Source: an uncultured Monoglobus sp. (GTDB taxonomy: Bacteria > Bacillota > Clostridia > Monoglobales > Monoglobaceae). From it: a stretch of 64,000 bases of DNA. Each line of letters begins with the position of its first letter. The first letter of the stretch is position 1. The notes below the pieces were generated by a model, which was not told the origin of the DNA, did no database searches, and worked only from the letters and a program-made list of their open reading frames with translations. Location of the stretch: assembly GCA_947628795.1 (NCBI GenBank), contig CANRBF010000007.1:62001-126000 (forward strand), given 5' to 3'. The translations under genes and the position numbers were made by a program. Positions 25,501 to 33,869 of this stretch are shown piece after piece.

Positions 25501-28500
25501 ACGGAGTTGACGAGAATGTTGCCGCGCTGTTCGCAAGCGCTGACGATAAGACGGTTATGGATTCGAAATTCACGGCAAATTATAAGAACTATGTCGGCGG
25601 CACGGGCGACAGTGCTACCCACCCCACCATAACTCTCAACGCGCCCGAGGGCAAGTACAGAATTTACTATGTCGGATATAATCACGGCAAAAACATTCAG
25701 GCAAAAGTAAATGGCAAAACTTATACAGCAGGAGAAGGCAAACAACTGGCAAAAAGGAGTGCTGATGCAAATTATGTTCTTAACTATTATGAAATAGATA
25801 TAGAAATGACGAGCAAAAACAGCACTATCACATTTGATTCAACAGAATCGTATCTGCCCGATACATACTGCGTTGCTGTTGTCGGAAGCTCCGAGCTCCC
25901 GAGCGCAACCGAGGCTCCGGCTACAGAGGCTCCGGCAACCGAGGCTCCGGCTACAGAGGCTCCCGCGACAGCTACTCCGGCTCCGGCGACTGCTACGCCT
26001 GCTCCGGCAACGGCTGAGCCTATGGAGCCCATCGCGGAGATCGACTTCACATCGATGGCGGCCGTTCCGGTATACAGCGAGCAGAGCGGCAGCGGCTTTG
26101 TTTCAAAGTCGAGCGCGATAAGAGCGACAGGCTTTGAGAGAGAAGTCGCGGCCACAAGCGCGATCACGATCGGCGAGGGCGGCGCGAGCGTGACCGAAAA
26201 AGACGGCGCGTACCTGTACAGCAAGAGCAACAGCGACGACGGAGACGACTATAACTACGGCGGTCTTATCTACAGAGTTGACACGGGCAAACCCGGAGCT
26301 TATCACCTTGAGGTTGAAGTGGCTGACAGCTCCAACACAACCGTGGCTCCCACAGGAATGCAGGCAAGCAGGCTGACCGGAACAAGCAACTGGGATAACT
26401 GCAAGCACGTTCCCAGAACGGTTTCGGCCAAGTGGAGCGGCAACGTTTGGTCCTACGACTTCGCCACCGGCGAGGACTTTGTTGAGATCGAGATAGAGCC
26501 CAAGGAACTGCCCACAGCAGCCAAACCTCAGACGGTTGGCGTTAAGTCTATAAAGATCACGCCTCTCGGCGTGAATCCCTCAAGCGGAAAGCCCACGATC
26601 CATATTCTTGGCGACTCGACGCAAAAGGCCTACAGCTTTAACGAGACTATCGGCTCATGGGGACAGATGCTCGGCGAGTACTTCGACTCCTCGAAGGTAA
26701 ACGTTATCAACTACTCAATGGGCGGCAGAGCCATGAAGAGCAACTACTGCGAGGGCAGAACAATGGAGCCTCTGATCCGCGGCAGAGAGGGAGACTATGT
26801 GTTCATCCACTCGGCGCACAACGACGAGACTTTGAGCAGCAACAGATTCTCCAGAGGCTCGGGAATAAAGAGCGGCACGCTTGACACAAACAACGCGAGC
26901 TATCAAAGATGGCTTGATATGTATGTCAAGATGATCAAGGCGCGCGGCATGATCCCGGTACTGGTTACCGCAATGCCCAGAACAGGCGGCGGAAACTATA
27001 GTGAAAATACCGGCACTAAACCCAACGGCTTTAACCCCGACTCGCCCGGTCTGATGAGAGAAAAGGCGACGAGCGACAGCGGCGTTGGTCTGGTTGAGCT
27101 CTACGCCGGAGCCAAGACATATATCGACAGCCTTGAGGACAACGAGGTACTGTATATCTATCACACATACGAGGCCGGCGAAACTCCGGCAAACAACAAC
27201 GCCAACGGCTCGGAAGGCAAAAAGCACGACGGAACGCACTACAGAGAAGCGGCCGCCAAGCAGTGGTGCCGCATAATGCTCCAGAGCATCTATGACCAGA
27301 GCGTGGCGATGACAGACACATACACCGACAAAGATATGATGGCAGATCTGGTTGACTGCATGAAAGCTCCCGTCAAGGCGGCAGCGGCGGATCCGAACCA
27401 TGACTGGTCCGCGGTATTCCCCGAGATGGCAAGCGACGTAAGCGCGGTGGGCGTTGTTCCCGGAGCGACCAAGCAGACAAACCAAGCGAACTATTATTAC
27501 AGAAACAACATAGAGAAGGCCCTGCAGATCGGCGCTCTCCATAAGGACAAGGACAACAACTTCAAGCCCACTCAGACGATCACGGTAGGCGAGTTCGCGA
27601 GAGGCGCCGAAAAGGTATTCGGCCTGGCCGAGAACACGCTGAACAGCTACAGCCTCACATATGAGGAGCTTCAGGCATCCGAAGCTCAGCCTGTCGAGGC
27701 GGCCTCGCTTGATGAGACAGCAGAAGCAGCCGACGCCACAGGCGATCTGACCGTAACGGTTACGCAGCCCGCGGAAGGCGGCAAAGTCACCGTATATAAC
27801 GAGACGCAGAGAACTGCCGAATCGGCCTATGTTCCCAAAAACGTTACGGCAGAGCAAAAGATTGCTGATAATACGTACTTCACATTTATTGCACCGCCGA
27901 ATCTCGTAACAAAGACTGACAACTCATCTCCGTTCGAGAGTAAGGACTATGTTGAGTTCCGCAAATCCGGCAGTGATCAGGCGCCCTTCAAAACCGCCAC
28001 ATATGTTGCAAAGAAAACCGGCACGCTGTCGGTATACGCAAGCGCGGCAAAGAATAAGTCGATCGTGCTTGAGGACACGGAAACCGGCCAGCAGCAGTCA
28101 AAGCATATCGACGAAAACGACACAACTTCAACAACCAACGCGTACGCCACGCTTACATATGATGTAACGGAAGGCAAAACATATCTGCTGTACACCTCGG
28201 GCGGCACCGGCCATCTGTTCGGCGTATCATACGAAGGCGAATATCCGCAGAGCGACACATCGCTCAAGGCGAATTCGGGCGACACTATCAGAGTTTCCGC
28301 AAGCGCGAATGACGGCTACACGCTGAACTCTATCACTGTAAACGGCGCACAAGCCGCAACAACAAAAGAGCATACCTTTAAGATCACCGCAAACACCACG
28401 GTTTCGGCCACATTCGACAAGGAGCCCGAACTGATCGACCAGACATTGATCGCGTCCGACGCGGCTCTGACTCGCGAGGCCATGGGCGCCATACTCTATG

Positions 28501-30695
28501 ACGCGTACACCAAGGCGAGCGAGATGAACGGCTCCTGGATCACAAACGCGAAAGTGTACATGAACCAGAAGGGCGGAGCTCTCACACCCGACGACCCGAA
28601 CTACGACCCGAATATCACATATAACGGCGGAACGTATCTGCCGCTGACCGGATGGGGCGTGCTCGAGGATACGGATGATATTCATACCGGACTTTACGCG
28701 AAGGTTAAAAACGCGTATAACCTCGGCCTGATGAGGACCGAAGAAGGCATAGTGAGAGGCGACATGAAGAACGGAACAAAGCTTGAGCCCAAGACCAATG
28801 TAACAAGAGCCAAGGCCGCAAAAGCGCTGGTATTCTGCTACATCTTGGGTCAGCTGCCCACAGACGAGAACCATCTCATCTATATGGAAAATCAGGCCGA
28901 CAAGACCGTGGCCGACATCATAGCACCCAATCCGGACGCTCCCTCAACGCCTTACACCGGCGTATCCGAGGAAGAGCTGCCCACGCCCGTTCCGCCGACC
29001 GACACGCCGGCGCCCACGGATACTCCCGAGCCCGCCGAGTCATCGGCACCCGCTGAAACAGCGACACCAAATCCGGGCACAGACGTAACTCCCGAACCGG
29101 GCGAGTCCTCGGCTCCCGTTGAGTCATCGACACCCGTCGAGACAGCAACACCCGAACCGGGAACAGACGCAACTCCCACTCCGGGAACAGACGTTACTCC
29201 CGAGCCAAGCGCCGATGTTACTCCCGAACCGGGCACAGATGTTACTCCCACTCCGGGAACTGATGTTACTCCCACTCCGGGCACAGATGTTACTCCCGAA
29301 CCGGGAACTGATGTTACTCCCACTCCGGGAACTGACGTTACTCCCGAACCGGGAACTGACGTTACTCCCGAACCGGGAACAGACGTAACTCCCGAACCGG
29401 GAACTGACGTTACTCCTGAACCGGGAACTGACGTTACTCCCGAACCGGGAACTGACGTTACTCCCGAGCCGAGCGCAGATGTTACTCCCGAACCGAGCGC
29501 AGACATTACTCCCAAGCCGGGAACAGACGTTACTCCCGAACCGGGAACAGATGTTACTCCCGAGCCGGGAACTGACGTTACTCCCGAGCCGGGAACAGAC
29601 GCGACCGCGACACCCGAGCCCACAGCCACGCCTGAGCCTCTCCCCGATCAGAAATTTGACGGAGCGGCTCCCGAGAATGTTGTTGTAACTCTGCCCGACG
29701 CATCGGCAAACGTATCTCAGATAACGGTTAACGGCTCTGTCGTTCCCGCCGACAGCTATAAAGTTGAAAACGGCGTGATCACATTCACACCCGAATACCT
29801 CAGCACTCTGCCCAACGGAACGAATACCGTTATAATCAGCGATGATAAAGGCAACACTTACTCTGTTGATATCAGCGTAACCAACACATTTGAGCCGACG
29901 GCGGCGCCCGTTCCCACAAACGAGCCTACATCCGAACCTTCGGGCGAGCCCACAACGCAGCCTTCGGATGAACCCGCATCGACCCCCGCTCCCACGCGCA
30001 GACCTTCAACCGGCGGAGGCGGAGGCACAGGCGGCACCAACTCCAACTTCACGACAGGCGGAGCCTCGGCCACGGCTAAACCCGCTCCCACTTCGGAACC
30101 CGGCGCTTCGTCCGCGCCCTCGGCTACAATTGTTCCCGGAACGAGCGCGACAACAGCTCCCGTTCAGCCCGGAACACAGGTATTTGAGGATGTTCCCGAA
30201 GGATACTGGGCATACGGCTATATCATGGATCTCTACAACGCGGGTATCATCAACGGCGAAACACCCACACTGTTTATGCCCGAGAACCCGATAACCAGAG
30301 CGGAGTTCACCAAGATAGCGGTAATGCTGTTCGGCATCACTCCCGGCGGCGCCTCGACATTCGCCGACGTTGCGGACACAGACTGGTTCGCGCCTTACGT
30401 TGCGGCGGGTCAGGCAGCAGGCATAGTGAACGGCACAAGCGAGACAACATTCAGTCCCGACGACAATATCACCCGCGAGCAGATAGCGGCGATAGTCGGA
30501 CGCAGACTGGATCTGACATCCGACGCGGCCGTAAGCTACGGCGACGCGGCGTACATCGAAGCGTACGCTATGCCGTACGTATCGGCGCTCAGTGAGCAGG
30601 GAATCCTGACAGGAGCGGACGGAATGTTCAATCCCAAGGATCCCGCCACGCGCGCGGAAGCCGCGACAATAATGTCAAGAGTTAAAAATCATTGA
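22563..30695 (+). CDS. Giant SLH-anchored pectin methylesterase (CE8) and rhamnogalacturonan acetylesterase (CE12)
   Basis: A 2710-residue exported enzyme. Signal peptide 1-27. The CE8 pectinesterase domain (about 38-560) has catalytic D355 (NQDSVY) and D376 (GTDYIYG), spaced 21 as in plant and Erwinia enzymes, and R439/W441 (GRPW). Ig-like and beta modules and a CBM-like unit (about 565-1110) are followed by an Ala/Thr/Pro linker and a CBM35-like unit. A CE12/SGNH esterase domain follows with S1352 (GDST), N1420 (HND), D1556 and H1559 (DGTH). Then come SLH-like segments, an InlB-like repeat interrupted by another domain, a ~150-residue TDVTPEPG linker, an X2-like module (about 2360-2440), and three C-terminal SLH repeats (2540-2710). 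It would remove methyl and acetyl groups from pectin at the cell wall. Confidence 0.9.
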   Translation: MLKRRLLSLILAIAMIGTMFTGLTVFAAPSDGEAQAAAEPTTLTVDPSQDETGNNFKTISAAVAKAISLNPQSEDDRVTINVKPGDYEEQVMITNAKFITLQQDPNTKDSGNVDLHWYYCTGYCAGDCDLDGKYNPKVNWNDSRTWKGYNDADPDFPEYKVGQLLNAEKAGLANNANVSDAYKRANANVKIETISYYDTDGVAHENVEVNTGHLGDFVDQAALCINNSSDIVVNDLNVVNSIPVMATAREREVGVAPQEERTHENSTAYILTRRDNLTACTEDTEMQTNAAIDAAFAKTSDAEKVAALEALTGLTAANSAYLCRSDKYNERGHAIATKGSDKITFNNVRARGNQDSVYINSGRLYFKDCNLIGGTDYIYGDATAVFDNCLLGAEGMSNRSYGATITAANHEAANPYGYLFYNCTLYNMLDNINTSSLGRPWRQDSQITFYNLAVDDAHTIGASAAGVSDTGWADMSGAEAAKARFFEYGTHKLSNNEAVDTSKRLVNKSKAEGGQGMGSILDQWQILEFNPYNYFNSDYWLTTKGKEEWDPMSFSDQLTKVTEAIDSVNLTIPSDERTEIELPKAPDGVTYKWESSSPNVQVSEDGTKITVIRPAAGSDDIESSIILYAMDSNSKVGNKVELPVTITPTTDTTNVFSIPVKITSSLTLKEANDFTITISKNGAPIKTQVVTMEAGQNEATATIENVPASAEGIDYDVKIVSKSNDLTVVSPENGEMTINGKIGQPVQLNISAQMLIDDTVDLSGINYSYTQDNKSFDLIELAKEAGADESIADSEVITVEYTLNIEDANTSGNSFIDLVHGTPDMTKDCTNGKLANRFVVSKLSHYTQLDAMDSECSGFSGSRDTDNMKLNMSGKFDTATPNKITTTIDYKNQTITMSGTGAASKTATFAAFPKDAPKGDLKMAIYAGSEKFNIKDVKVTYKKLVTGELPETPEGEGEYTFTDVVGGNLCTDDQSYKFVDGVDENVAALFASADDKTVMDSKFTANYKNYVGGTGDSATHPTITLNAPEGKYRIYYVGYNHGKNIQAKVNGKTYTAGEGKQLAKRSADANYVLNYYEIDIEMTSKNSTITFDSTESYLPDTYCVAVVGSSELPSATEAPATEAPATEAPATEAPATATPAPATATPAPATAEPMEPIAEIDFTSMAAVPVYSEQSGSGFVSKSSAIRATGFEREVAATSAITIGEGGASVTEKDGAYLYSKSNSDDGDDYNYGGLIYRVDTGKPGAYHLEVEVADSSNTTVAPTGMQASRLTGTSNWDNCKHVPRTVSAKWSGNVWSYDFATGEDFVEIEIEPKELPTAAKPQTVGVKSIKITPLGVNPSSGKPTIHILGDSTQKAYSFNETIGSWGQMLGEYFDSSKVNVINYSMGGRAMKSNYCEGRTMEPLIRGREGDYVFIHSAHNDETLSSNRFSRGSGIKSGTLDTNNASYQRWLDMYVKMIKARGMIPVLVTAMPRTGGGNYSENTGTKPNGFNPDSPGLMREKATSDSGVGLVELYAGAKTYIDSLEDNEVLYIYHTYEAGETPANNNANGSEGKKHDGTHYREAAAKQWCRIMLQSIYDQSVAMTDTYTDKDMMADLVDCMKAPVKAAAADPNHDWSAVFPEMASDVSAVGVVPGATKQTNQANYYYRNNIEKALQIGALHKDKDNNFKPTQTITVGEFARGAEKVFGLAENTLNSYSLTYEELQASEAQPVEAASLDETAEAADATGDLTVTVTQPAEGGKVTVYNETQRTAESAYVPKNVTAEQKIADNTYFTFIAPPNLVTKTDNSSPFESKDYVEFRKSGSDQAPFKTATYVAKKTGTLSVYASAAKNKSIVLEDTETGQQQSKHIDENDTTSTTNAYATLTYDVTEGKTYLLYTSGGTGHLFGVSYEGEYPQSDTSLKANSGDTIRVSASANDGYTLNSITVNGAQAATTKEHTFKITANTTVSATFDKEPELIDQTLIASDAALTREAMGAILYDAYTKASEMNGSWITNAKVYMNQKGGALTPDDPNYDPNITYNGGTYLPLTGWGVLEDTDDIHTGLYAKVKNAYNLGLMRTEEGIVRGDMKNGTKLEPKTNVTRAKAAKALVFCYILGQLPTDENHLIYMENQADKTVADIIAPNPDAPSTPYTGVSEEELPTPVPPTDTPAPTDTPEPAESSAPAETATPNPGTDVTPEPGESSAPVESSTPVETATPEPGTDATPTPGTDVTPEPSADVTPEPGTDVTPTPGTDVTPTPGTDVTPEPGTDVTPTPGTDVTPEPGTDVTPEPGTDVTPEPGTDVTPEPGTDVTPEPGTDVTPEPSADVTPEPSADITPKPGTDVTPEPGTDVTPEPGTDVTPEPGTDATATPEPTATPEPLPDQKFDGAAPENVVVTLPDASANVSQITVNGSVVPADSYKVENGVITFTPEYLSTLPNGTNTVIISDDKGNTYSVDISVTNTFEPTAAPVPTNEPTSEPSGEPTTQPSDEPASTPAPTRRPSTGGGGGTGGTNSNFTTGGASATAKPAPTSEPGASSAPSATIVPGTSATTAPVQPGTQVFEDVPEGYWAYGYIMDLYNAGIINGETPTLFMPENPITRAEFTKIAVMLFGITPGGASTFADVADTDWFAPYVAAGQAAGIVNGTSETTFSPDDNITREQIAAIVGRRLDLTSDAAVSYGDAAYIEAYAMPYVSALSEQGILTGADGMFNPKDPATRAEAATIMSRVKNH
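29158..29605 (+). repeat. 24-base tandem repeat encoding the TDVTPEPG linker
   Basis: About 18 units of 24 bases encode G-T-D-V-T-P-E-P and close variants (TPTP, SADVTPEP, SADITPKP). It is an in-frame, Thr/Pro/Glu-rich spacer between the catalytic part and the X2/SLH anchor. Unit number is likely to vary between strains. Confidence 0.9.
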
Positions 30696-30706
30696 TCGGT
30701 TTTTCG

Positions 30707-30735
30707 GCTCTCCCCTTCGGGGGAGAGCTTTTTTT
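30707..30735 (+). terminator. Intrinsic terminator of the giant esterase gene
   Basis: GCTCTCCCC (30707-30715), a TTCG tetraloop, GGGGAGAGC (30720-30728), and seven T residues (30729-30735). A textbook terminator. Confidence 0.9.
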
Positions 30736-30919
30736 GCGGATATTATCCGCCCGTCTGCCTCGCCCCTTGGGGAGAGGTGCCCGCTTGCGGGCGGAGAGGG
30801 GTTTCCCATGCGATTCGGAACAACCCCCTCAGTCGTCTTACGGCGCCAGCTCCCCCGAGGGGCGCCTAAGCATGCGGCCGAGGTCTAATCGCTATTCACT
30901 AATCACTAATTACTATGTT
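30732..30919. repeat. Intergenic palindromic repeat, copy 6, with TAG array
   Basis: It contains the GCGGATATTATCCGC palindrome, CTCGCCCCTTGGGGAGAGG and CCGCTTGCGGG hairpins, and CCCCCTCAGTCG...CTCCCCCGAGGGG. On the minus strand the 7-base units are AACATAG, TAATTAG, TGATTAG, TGAATAG, CGATTAG (30885-30919). The array ends two bases inside the -35 box of the next gene. Confidence 0.75.
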
Positions 30920-30946
30920 GACTTGCCCCGCTTATAATGTTATAAT
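30918..30946 (+). promoter_or_regulatory. Promoter of the YgiQ-type gene
   Basis: TTGACT (30918-30923), 17 bases, TATAAT (30941-30946). The start codon at 30953 is only 7 bases after the -10 box, so the transcript should be leaderless or the real initiation point lies elsewhere. The first two bases of the -35 box belong to repeat copy 6. Confidence 0.6.
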
Positions 30947-30952
30947 TATCCT

Positions 30953-32851
30953 ATGGATAATTTTGATTTTTTGCCCGTTTCGCGGGAGGATATGAAAGAG
31001 CGCGGAATTGAGCGCCTAGACTTCGTGTACGTGATCGGCGACGCCTATGTGGACCATTCCGGTTTCGGGCACGCCGTTATTTCGCGCGTTCTCGAAAGCC
31101 GCGGCTACACCGTCGGAATTATTTCGCAGCCCGATTGGCATGACTGCGAGGGCTTTAAGATACTCGGCAGACCGAGACTGGGTTTTTTGGTGTCCTCGGG
31201 CAATATTGACCCGATGGTGAACCGCTACACCGCCGCCAAAAAAGTGCGCAACACCGACCTTTATTCCCCCGGAGGAAAGGCGGGCAGACGTCCCGACCGC
31301 GCGACGATCGTTTACTGCAACCGAATTCGCGAGGCGTTTGGAGATGTGCCGATAATAATCGGAGGCATTGAGGCCAGCCTGCGCCGCTTCGCCCACTACG
31401 ACTACCACAGCGACAGGGTGCGCCGCAGCATACTGATCGACAGCGGCGCGGATCTGCTGTCCTTCGGCATGGGTGAGCGCTCGATCATCGGGATAGCCGA
31501 ACTGCTTGGCGCAGGTGTGCCCGTTTCGGAGATCAAAGGGATCGACGGCACCGTATATATCGAAAGCAAAAGCTCGGCTTTGCCCGCCGACGGAATAATG
31601 CTTCCTTCGTTTGCGGAAGTCAGAGACGATAAATACAAATACGCCGAGGCGACAAAAACCCAATATGAAGAACAGGATCACATCAGGGGCAGACCGCTTA
31701 TACAGCTTGACAACGACAGATATATCGTGCAGAATCCGCCCGCCGCGCCGCTTTCGACCCGTGAGCTTGACGATGTTTACGAGCTGCCCTACGCCGGGAC
31801 CTATCATCCTTCGTACGAAAAAATGGGCGGTGTGCCCGCTGTCAAAGAGGTCGAGTTTTCAATAACCTCATGCCGCGGCTGCTTCGGCGGCTGCAATTTC
31901 TGCGCGCTGACACTGCACCAAGGCCGAACAGTGACCGCGAGAAGCCGCGAGTCGATCCTGCGCGAGGCGGAAAAGCTCACGAAACGCAAAAACTTTAAAG
32001 GATATATACACGACGTCGGCGGCCCGACCGCCAATTTTCGCGCTCCGTCATGCAGGGAGCAGGAAAAACGCGGCGTGTGCAAAAACAGACAATGCCTGTT
32101 CCCCGAACCCTGTCCTCATCTTATCGCGGACCACAGCGATTATTTAAAGCTTCTGCGCGCGCTCAGGGCGCTGCCGGGCGTGAAAAAAGTGTTTGTGCGC
32201 AGCGGCGTCAGATTCGACTATGTTCTGGCTGACAAGGATGACACGTTTCTCAAAGAGCTTTCGGCGCACCATATCAGCGGGCAGCTGCGCGTGGCGCCCG
32301 AGCATATCTCGGACACCGTCCTGGGATATATGGGCAAGCCGAAGCACGCGGTCTATGAAAAATTCCGCAAAAAATTCAACGCGGTAAACGCTGAGCTTGA
32401 CAAGGAGCAGTACATGGTGCCGTATCTGATGTCATCGCACCCCGGCTGCACGCTGAAAGACGCTGTAAAGCTGGCGGAATATCTGCGCGACAACGGAATA
32501 AGCCCGGAGCAGGTGCAGGATTTTTATCCCACACCGGGCAGCATTTCGACCTGCATGTATCACACGGGGATCGACCCGCGCACCATGAAACCGGTGTATG
32601 TTCCCAAGACCTACGAGGAGAAACAGATGCAGCGCGCGCTGCTCCGGTACCGCGACCCAAATAATCACGAGCTCGTGCGCCGCGCGCTTATCAAAGCCGG
32701 ACGGCGGGATCTGATCGGCTTCGACAAAAAATGTCTTATAAAACCGTATAATAATAAAAATCAAAATACACACAGGAGGAAAACAAACAATGGCAAAAAT
32801 TCTCAGCGGAAAAACCGTTTCTCAAAGAATAAAGGACGAACTCAAGAATGA
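30953..32851 (+). CDS. YgiQ family radical SAM protein
   Basis: A 632-residue radical SAM protein. An N-terminal cobalamin-binding-like region begins [18 protein letters not shown], continues with [11 protein letters not shown], and includes [29 protein letters not shown] (DUF3362/UPF0313 family). The Fe-S motif is [13 protein letters not shown] near residue 308. The C-terminal half has [23 protein letters not shown] and DFYPTPGS, typical of YgiQ. The function is unknown. The last ~35 residues are Asn/Lys/Arg-rich and are read across the start of folD in another frame, with a 62-base overlap. The start at 30953 gives the family's normal N-terminus, but no clear ribosome site precedes it. Confidence 0.9.
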   Translation: MDNFDFLPVSREDMKERGIERLDFVYVIGDAYVDHSGFGHAVISRVLESRGYTVGIISQPDWHDCEGFKILGRPRLGFLVSSGNIDPMVNRYTAAKKVRNTDLYSPGGKAGRRPDRATIVYCNRIREAFGDVPIIIGGIEASLRRFAHYDYHSDRVRRSILIDSGADLLSFGMGERSIIGIAELLGAGVPVSEIKGIDGTVYIESKSSALPADGIMLPSFAEVRDDKYKYAEATKTQYEEQDHIRGRPLIQLDNDRYIVQNPPAAPLSTRELDDVYELPYAGTYHPSYEKMGGVPAVKEVEFSITSCRGCFGGCNFCALTLHQGRTVTARSRESILREAEKLTKRKNFKGYIHDVGGPTANFRAPSCREQEKRGVCKNRQCLFPEPCPHLIADHSDYLKLLRALRALPGVKKVFVRSGVRFDYVLADKDDTFLKELSAHHISGQLRVAPEHISDTVLGYMGKPKHAVYEKFRKKFNAVNAELDKEQYMVPYLMSSHPGCTLKDAVKLAEYLRDNGISPEQVQDFYPTPGSISTCMYHTGIDPRTMKPVYVPKTYEEKQMQRALLRYRDPNNHELVRRALIKAGRRDLIGFDKKCLIKPYNNKNQNTHRRKTNNGKNSQRKNRFSKNKGRTQE

Positions 32852-33650
32852 GACGGCCGAACTTAAATCTCGCGGCAAAACAACGGGGCTCGCGGTGGTT
32901 CTGGTCGGCGACGACTCGGCCTCCAAGGTCTACGTTCGCAACAAAGAAAAAGCCTGCGAGGATGTTGGCATATACTCCGAAATGCACAAACTTCCCGAGG
33001 AAACCACCGAGCGGGAACTGCTCGATTTGGTAGACAAACTCAACAACGATGACAAGATCGACGGAGTTCTGGTGCAACTGCCGCTGCCCGCGCACCTCGA
33101 TGACAGCGTTATAATCAACAATATCAGACCCGACAAGGACGTGGACGCCTTTCATCCCGTCAACGTGGGCAAAATTATGATAGGCGACTATGACTTTCTG
33201 CCCTGCACGCCCGCGGGCATCATGGAGCTGATACATGAGAGCGGAGTCAGCGTTGACGGAAAGAACTGCGTCGTCATCGGACGCAGCAACATTGTGGGCA
33301 AACCGATGTCGATGCTGCTGCTGCACGAGAACGGCACCGTGACGACGTGCCACTCGCACACCCAAGATCTCGCCGAAATAACAAAGCGCGCCGATATTTT
33401 GGTCGCGGCTGTGGGGATCGCCAAATTTGTCAAAGCGGATATGGTAAAACCCGGCGCGGTCGTTATAGATGTAGGCATGGACAGAGACGAAAACGGCAAG
33501 CTTTGCGGCGACGTGGATTTTGATGAGGTCGAGCCGATTGCAGGCGCGATCACCCCGGTGCCGGGAGGTGTGGGACCGATGACGGTAACAATGCTGATGC
33601 GCAACACTATCACCGCCTCGAAAAAGCATATGATGGGATCGGGAAATTGA
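32790..33650 (+). CDS. folD: Bifunctional methylene-THF dehydrogenase / methenyl-THF cyclohydrolase
   Basis: A 286-residue cytoplasmic folate enzyme of normal length. It interconverts 5,10-methylene-, 5,10-methenyl- and 10-formyl-tetrahydrofolate with NADP. The catalytic lysine region is [14 protein letters not shown] near residue 52. Other family motifs are [25 protein letters not shown] (signature 1), [18 protein letters not shown] with the Rossmann fold, and [19 protein letters not shown] (signature 2). AGGAGG lies 8 bases before ATG 32790, inside the end of the YgiQ gene, which it overlaps by 62 bases. The two are probably translated from one message. A terminator follows. Confidence 0.96.
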   Translation: MAKILSGKTVSQRIKDELKNETAELKSRGKTTGLAVVLVGDDSASKVYVRNKEKACEDVGIYSEMHKLPEETTERELLDLVDKLNNDDKIDGVLVQLPLPAHLDDSVIINNIRPDKDVDAFHPVNVGKIMIGDYDFLPCTPAGIMELIHESGVSVDGKNCVVIGRSNIVGKPMSMLLLHENGTVTTCHSHTQDLAEITKRADILVAAVGIAKFVKADMVKPGAVVIDVGMDRDENGKLCGDVDFDEVEPIAGAITPVPGGVGPMTVTMLMRNTITASKKHMMGSGN

Positions 33651-33681
33651 TCGATTCTGTATAAAAGTCTCGAAAAAGACC

Positions 33682-33716
33682 AAGGATCTCAATTTTGAGG
33701 TCCTTGTTTGCGTTTT
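33682..33716 (+). terminator. Terminator after folD
   Basis: AAGGATCTCA pairs with TGAGGTCCTT (33682-33705, one G-T pair), followed by GTTTGCGTTTT. Confidence 0.75.
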
Positions 33717-33760
33717 AAAAAAACTTTAATAATTATCGATTTTGGGAATAACTCAAATAA

Positions 33761-33789
33761 TTGACTTAGATAAACATTTGTGGTATAGT
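33761..33789 (+). promoter_or_regulatory. Promoter of the integrase gene
   Basis: TTGACT (33761-33766), 17 bases, TATAGT (33784-33789). The start codon is 80 bases further on. Confidence 0.65.
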
Positions 33790-33869
33790 AATTAATGTTT
33801 AATAAATTTTCCACAGACTGTTCGGGAATTTCTGCGATATGTTGATTTTTTTGCGGAAGGAGTATTTTT

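Noticed and set aside
26715..27857. A 380-residue minus-strand ORF opposite the CE12 domain
   Set aside because: Shadow of the esterase reading frame; no recognisable motif.
29158..29605. Regular short repeats considered as a CRISPR array
   Set aside because: Units are contiguous 24-base in-frame coding repeats with no unique spacers and no cas genes.
28952..29629. A 225-residue minus-strand ORF of SVPGSGVT repeats
   Set aside because: It is the antisense reading of the 24-base TDVTPEPG linker repeat, with no ribosome site or independent coding signal.
32736..33692. A 318-residue minus-strand ORF opposite folD
   Set aside because: folD is complete with all family motifs; this frame is its antisense shadow.
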